A stretch of 64,000 bases of DNA, from NCBI RefSeq assembly GCF_002127325.2, contig NC_035434.2, forward strand, positions 74,475,262 through 74,539,261, given 5' to 3'. Position 1 is the stretch's first letter. The number at the start of each line of letters is the position of its first letter. A program made the position numbers and the translations under genes. This document shows, in pieces, positions 59,056-64,000 of this stretch. The notes beneath the pieces were generated by a model. That model searched no databases and was not told the DNA's origin. It saw nothing but the letters and a program-made list of their open reading frames with translations. This DNA is from Helianthus annuus. Its lineage: Eukaryota; Streptophyta; Magnoliopsida; Asterales; Asteraceae.

Positions 59056-60851
59056 CTATAATATTCTGCTGAGGATGAATGTTATGAATTCGGGTTTCAG
59101 AACTGGAGGAACTTCAACATTTGACCTCAAGTTATTGATATTTAAATTCCCGATATCATTCTGAAGCTGTTGAGCTGTAGAAGATGATGCATTTTCTTCT
59201 TGAATAATTGGCGCAGACACTGGATCCGTTGCTTCTGAAGTACCTTGAACCGGACGCAGTGCTTCACCATCATTTGCATCAACATACTCCTCATCTTCCG
59301 AAGACAAATTGTAATCGACAGCATCATTAAACACCTCATTTGAAACGAGATTGTTGACAGAAGAAGATGCTTGTGAGTCAACAATGATTGGACGAGCTAA
59401 CTGAGAGCCAGTCGCATTCTCGCTTTCAGACAACATTTGAGCAATTGCATTGTCATCATCAAATGTCGGCAGATTAAATGAGTCGAAAAGACCATCATAA
59501 TCGAACATCCATGGGTCTCCAGAAGGCTTCGGAGGATTAGAATATCTTTGAACTCTTACTTCACCCCATTCTTCAATCCTTTTGGTAGTCAGGTTCCATA
59601 CTCGCAGATTAGGAGTAGCATACCCAAGGAAGTAACCTTCGATAGCTTTGGCACCAAACTTCCCGTCAGGCTCAATCATGGTACATGGTGCACCAAAAGG
59701 TTCTAGATATTCCAAGTCAGGAGTCTTCTTGTGTAGGAGTTCGAAGCACGTTTTGCCATGTCTTTTCACTGTGAGAACCCTGTTTAACGTGTAGCAAGCC
59801 GAGGCAACAGCTTCAGTCCAGAATCGAACTGGAAGCTGAGACTCAACCAACATGGTTCTTGCAGTCTTAATTAAGGTTCTGTTCTTTCTTTCAGCGACTC
59901 CATTTTGTTGTGGTGTGTACCGAGAGCTGTATTCATGAAGGATTCCTTTTGCAGTGCAAAATTCATCCATAACCCTGTTTTTGAACTCGGTTCCGTTGTC
60001 GCTTCGAATTCGCCTCACCTTTAAATTATAAAGATTTTCCAACAAGGTGATCAAATTCTTTAGAATTTCTGGAGTCTCACTCTTGTGAACCATGAAGTCA
60101 ACCCATGAAAATCTTGAATAGTCATCAGTCACTACCAAGCAGAAAACTTCCCCATGCACACTCTTGTGTTTGACAGGGCCAAAAAGGTCCATATGCAGAC
60201 GCTCAAGTGGCATGTTGACAGTGTTAACCTTCTTCAATGGATGTGATTTCTTGATCTGCTTCCCTTTCTGACACGGCACACAGACATCTTGAAGTTGAAA
60301 GTTCTTCACATTGACACCTCTCACGAAATTGTTTTTGACAAGGTGATTCATTTTTCTGAGGTGAATATGACCCATCCGTCTGTGCCAAGATATCGTCTCC
60401 TTTTCAGTGGCTTTTGAAATAAAGGAAGTAACTTGTTCTGACTGAGTTATTGCTTGGCTCATATCAAGGACATACAACTCATTAACTCTTGGTGCTGATA
60501 AGAGAATCCATTCAGCGGGAATCTTGAATCCTGGCTTCAGCACATAACAACCGGCATCATCAAAATGCACGGTGAACTTCTTGTCGCAGATCTGAGAAAC
60601 ACTCAGGAGATTGTGATCCAACTGTTGCACATAATTGATTTTGTCGAAACTCACAATTCCATTTGAGATCATTCCCTCGCCGGTGATATACCCTCCTTTG
60701 TCTCCAGCAAACGCAACATATCCTCCTCTTATACTTCGCACATCGAAAAGAAGACGATAGTCGCCCGTCATGTGCCTGGAAGCCCCACTATCAACAATCC
60801 AAAGACTATTAATAGTTCCTCCTGGAGCCGCCTGCACATGCAACTAAAATA
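59056..60851 (-). pseudogene. copia pol, protease and integrase part
   Basis: Minus strand from about 60,851. It has protease WIVDSGASRHMTG, GAG-pre-integrase and zinc motif ISWHRRMGHIHLRKMNHL with CVPCQKGKQ, and the integrase core (LHMDLFGPV, VVTDDYSRFSWVDF, RSDNGTEFKNRVMDEFC, YSSRYTPQQNGVAERKNRTL). A low-complexity acidic linker follows. The frame differs from the gag frame, whose TGA is at 60,852-60,854. It ends early at 59,056 because of the one-base loss near 59,097. Confidence 0.88.
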
Positions 60852-63800
60852 TCAGTTTGAGAGGGGGACCCAAGCCTTTGTGGACTTGGGTCGTCCTTGA
60901 TCATCAAGGAAAGTGATCTCAATCACTTGATGATTAGGAAATAGAACCTGTGGTGCTCCCCCTGACTGAATTACCTGTTTTTGTTTCCAAGCTGTTTGTC
61001 CTTTACCAGTATTTGTATTAATTGTTTTTGCATTTACTGGTTTTACTGGTTTTACAGTTGTAGATTTTGCTTGTACAGGTTTTTCTTCTTTGACCTCTGA
61101 TTTTAAGGCCTTCTCAATTACCTTTTGATTCTTTTGTTTTAACTTCTTTTCCCTTTCTTTCAAGACACGTGGGTCTTGTTTCGGGGAAACAGGTCATTTT
61201 TGGTAATTGGTTTCTTGGGGAGCACTCGTTTTTCCCTTCAACTTTTGCAGGTATGGGCAGTATCTTACAATATGCCCAACTGTGCCACACTCAAAACACA
61301 TTCTCCGCTCTACAAACCTTGGAGAAACATGTTGATGACCAGACGGAGAACCAGACAATGAACTTTGTGATCTAGATGTACTTGGACCTAAATCACATCC
61401 GTTTGTGTGTTGGGTGTAATTATTCTGATCATTTCGTTTTAAAATTCTAACTTGTTTTATAAAATCAATGTTAGATTTATCCTGAAATGTTTCAAGTTTA
61501 TCTGTACCCTTGGATCCAACAAAGTTCACTTTCGGTTCTCTTTTCTTAACAGGAGCTCTTTTGTTTTGCACCTTTTGCTGTTGAACCTTAGGTTGCTCAA
61601 CCTTAGATTGTTGAATTTTAGGTTGTGCAGCCTTAGGTTGAGTAGCCTTAGACTGCTCAACTTTAGGTTGTTGAACCTTTGGTCGTTCAGTCTTAGGCTG
61701 CTGAACTTTTGGTGCATGAACATTCTTGTTCTGAGCTTTCTTTCCCTGTACCTGACCCTTACCCTTTCCTGAATTGACTTGTTGTTTTCGCTCAACTGGT
61801 AGTTTTTGGTTTCCGTATTGTTTTCTAATTTGTTCACACGGAATTGGATCACATTGAGTAACTGTCACTTTGCCACTTTTGTTTCCCAAAAACTTATCAG
61901 TGCATCCTTCAAAAATTTGCTCAATTAAATCTTGATTTACATTTTTAATTGGAAAATCTTTGTTAGAATAAATTTTGCTATCTCCTTTGAGCGTATACAA
62001 CAAGTTATTCCCTTCAGAGCTAACTACAAGGGATTCCATTGTTTTTGACATCTCAGTCTTACTCGGTTTCACTGGTGGATCACACAGAATGTGATTCTCG
62101 ATAGGAATATCTGTTGTAACCGAGTTAGACTGTTGTTTCACAATTTCTTCAGATTCATCATCCGAAGAATCAGCATCCTCAATAATGGGAGGACTCTGTT
62201 CCTTAACACATGATGAATCTGTCACATTCTCAGATTCTGATTGACCCGAGGATGATGTACCAGTTGTGAACCCGAGGCCTGCTGCAAAGTCATCTAGACC
62301 GAGTGGCACAGTAGGTTCAAAACGGGGCATATCCTCATCATCAGGCAATTTGGAGTAATTGTGATTCATCGGGGGAGGGCATGATTTGTAACCAATACAT
62401 TTTGCATCCCCCTTTTTCCTTTGAACATCAACAATGTGATCCAAAACATAGCGGGAATTGGAATAGCTTTCCAATTTCTACTTGATTGTTTCACATTCGC
62501 ATCGAGCTGTAGCTAACTCTACCATTTGTTTTTCAATTGTGTCAATTAGATTATTGTTAGCATGTTGTTTTCTCAAAACAGCCTTTTGTAGTTCAGAAAC
62601 ATCATGTTTTAATGACGCAATTGTTGCTTTAAACTCCTTTTCATTTCTGGTTAAAAACAATTTAGCTTCAGTTGCTTTAGAAAGATCAACAATCAATTCT
62701 TGATTGTGTTTGTGTGTGATTTCAAACAGACTTTCCTTTTCTGCATATTCTAAACATTTAGCACATTCAACAGACGCAGAAATAGAGTCAGAGTTAGAAT
62801 CACATACCTGAGAGGTTTGACCTTCTACATGAGCCATAAAGGCTGTATGAAAAGAAAAAGATCCGTCTTCAGAGAAAAATTGAGAAAGCTTCTCGGAAGT
62901 TCCAGCAGATTTCTGGCAAAGAATAGATCTCCTCTTGCATAATGCTTCAGCGTCAGCCAAGAGCTCATCAACCTCCAAATCTAAAGCATCACTTGATAAA
63001 TCACCAGCATCAAGTGATTCCCCATCCATGCTTCCACTGTAACCCGAGCTATCTTCATCTTCTGAAGATTCACCAGCAGACACGGGTTCTACAACTTTCT
63101 CAACCACTTTAGCATAACATGCTGTTCCACCATTTCCTCCTTCACCAAGCTGAAGATTCCAGTTGCAAATCTCATCAGCTTGAACCACTAACCCTCTGTG
63201 GGGATTAGTGTTTGTGGATCCAGATGTATTTCCTCCCACGGGAACTATTTGTCTGTCAGAATTGTTGTTCTGTTGTTGTTGAGGCTGTCTTTGATTCCTG
63301 AAAGGATTCTGATTGCCTTGCTTAGATGGCTTCTGACATTCCCGCTTGAAATGACCCTTTTCACCACAGTTGAAGCAGGTGACAGCATTCTTATCAAAAC
63401 CATACTTGGTGTTGTTGTTGCTTTCCAAGTTGGTTCTCCCCGTCCTTTCCATGAACTCTTTTGCTCTTCGAATAGCACTAGCAAGAGCCCATTTGATATC
63501 CATCATCTCAAACTCTTCTTTATCCACTTGCTGATAATCTTCATTAGTTAGATTGATATTCCCAATCTGACCTGCAACTAATCGATAATAAGCGCTAACC
63601 AAGGTATTCAACATCTCCATATGCTCCTTGGCTATTTCAACAGTGACTTTGGAAAAGTTGGAAGTGTCTAATCTGACTGTTTTCGGATTAGAAGTGGCTT
63701 GAAAGTTTGAAGAGTTTCCATAAAACCCTTGCTGTTGCGGTTGTTGCTGCTGAGCTCTGCTTGGGTCTAAGAAAGGCGGTGGTGTGAATTGTTGAGCTGT

Positions 63801-64000
63801 CTGTTGCTGTTGTTGTTGAGAAGAAGAATCTGGTCTTGAATACATCATCGTGTATGCTGAAGGATCAAACTGATTTGTTGTGGAAGGTCCTGTGTTTGAG
63901 ATGAAAGCTGTTTGAAGCTTAGCATGCTGAGAGGCTGGCTTTTCTCCACTAATACCACCTGCAATCCCAAAATACACCTCTGGATTCTGAGGAGTTATTG
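60852..64000 (-). pseudogene. copia gag, partial, two in-frame stops
   Basis: One minus-strand frame from the window edge to 60,852, broken by TAG at 62478-62480 and TGA at 61194-61196. The N-terminal part is Gln-rich (FTPPPFLDPSRAQ) and leads into a gag domain. Zinc knuckle CFNCGEKGHFKREC lies near 63,370, an acidic Ser-rich region at 63,090-62,950, and coiled-coil sequence at 62,760-62,480. A Lys/Gln repeat of the form (P/S)KVQQPKVEQ lies at 61,760-61,570 and a second knuckle CFECGTVGHIVRYC near 61,280. A Lys-rich stretch ends ITFLDDQGRPKSTKAWVPLS. The true start is outside the window. Very long gag is typical of SIRE elements. Confidence 0.82.

Larger units (their letters stand above)
55544..64000 (-). 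mobile_element. SIRE/Maximus-like Ty1-copia retrotransposon, incomplete in window
   Basis: Its left edge is the exact break in the TR-GAG LTR at 55543/55544 and begins TGTTTGATG. Order on the minus strand is gag with CCHC knuckle, protease, integrase, RT and RNase H (copia order, integrase before RT). Long Gln-rich gag and the phrases NKALYGLHQAPRAWYETLS and VYVDDIIFGSTD fit the SIRE branch. No envelope-like ORF follows pol. Expected TSD is CAAAC (55539-55543), with the other copy outside the window. Confidence 0.88.

Overview
The window is nuclear DNA of a flowering plant, most likely Asteraceae. The evidence is the AT-rich intergenic DNA, GT-AG spliced genes, large nested LTR retrotransposons, and (from family memory, not searched) the close resemblance of the antisense Tat ORF, the Tekay gag and the LTR termini to composite-family elements. 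No rRNA, tRNA or CRISPR array was seen.

Bases 1-14,331 are a gene-bearing segment. A broken PIF/Harbinger transposase and its right terminus sit at the left edge. An intact nine-exon heparanase-like gene (GH79, 538 residues, 2178-5419) follows, apparently with an upstream non-coding exon. Next come two TTA-flanked MITEs sharing the Harbinger terminus, AT-rich DNA with a duplicated block, a foldback element set in (TA)n, and gene debris. The debris includes plasma-membrane H+-ATPase exons fused next to the last exon of a SLAC1/SLAH anion channel. Cohesin alpha-kleisin (SYN/RAD21) exons lie on the other side of the next retrotransposon, at 29,914-30,184, and the debris ends at a Helitron-like 3' terminus near 31,014. 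A gene-capturing Helitron is a reasonable but unproven reading.

Bases 14,337-29,850 are one complete but degenerate Tat/Retand Ty3-gypsy element on the minus strand (two 635-bp LTRs, TSD GTAAT). It carries an extra antisense ORF. Its gag is interrupted by a 3.3-kb solo LTR (TSD CTAGG), which is itself interrupted by a 2.3-kb Tekay-type solo LTR (TSD GGTAA).

Bases 31,251-34,831 are a B3/REM-type gene of about 12 exons, nearly all phase 0. It has an in-frame TAG in the first B3 domain and a duplicated small exon with a 2-nt loss.

Bases 35,005-64,000 are a second nest. An old LTR is cut by a gag-only element (TR-GAG type, LTR 3401 bp). That element is cut twice: by a full-length Tekay chromovirus (41,844-51,902, TSD TCCCT) and, inside its 3' LTR, by a SIRE/Maximus-like Ty1-copia element on the minus strand that runs off the right edge.

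Only the heparanase-like gene appears able to encode a full host protein. The most distinctive features are the TSD-resolved nesting, two alternative LTR ends within one Tekay family, and short-motif or hairpin arrays inside several LTRs. I found no clearly new biochemical system.
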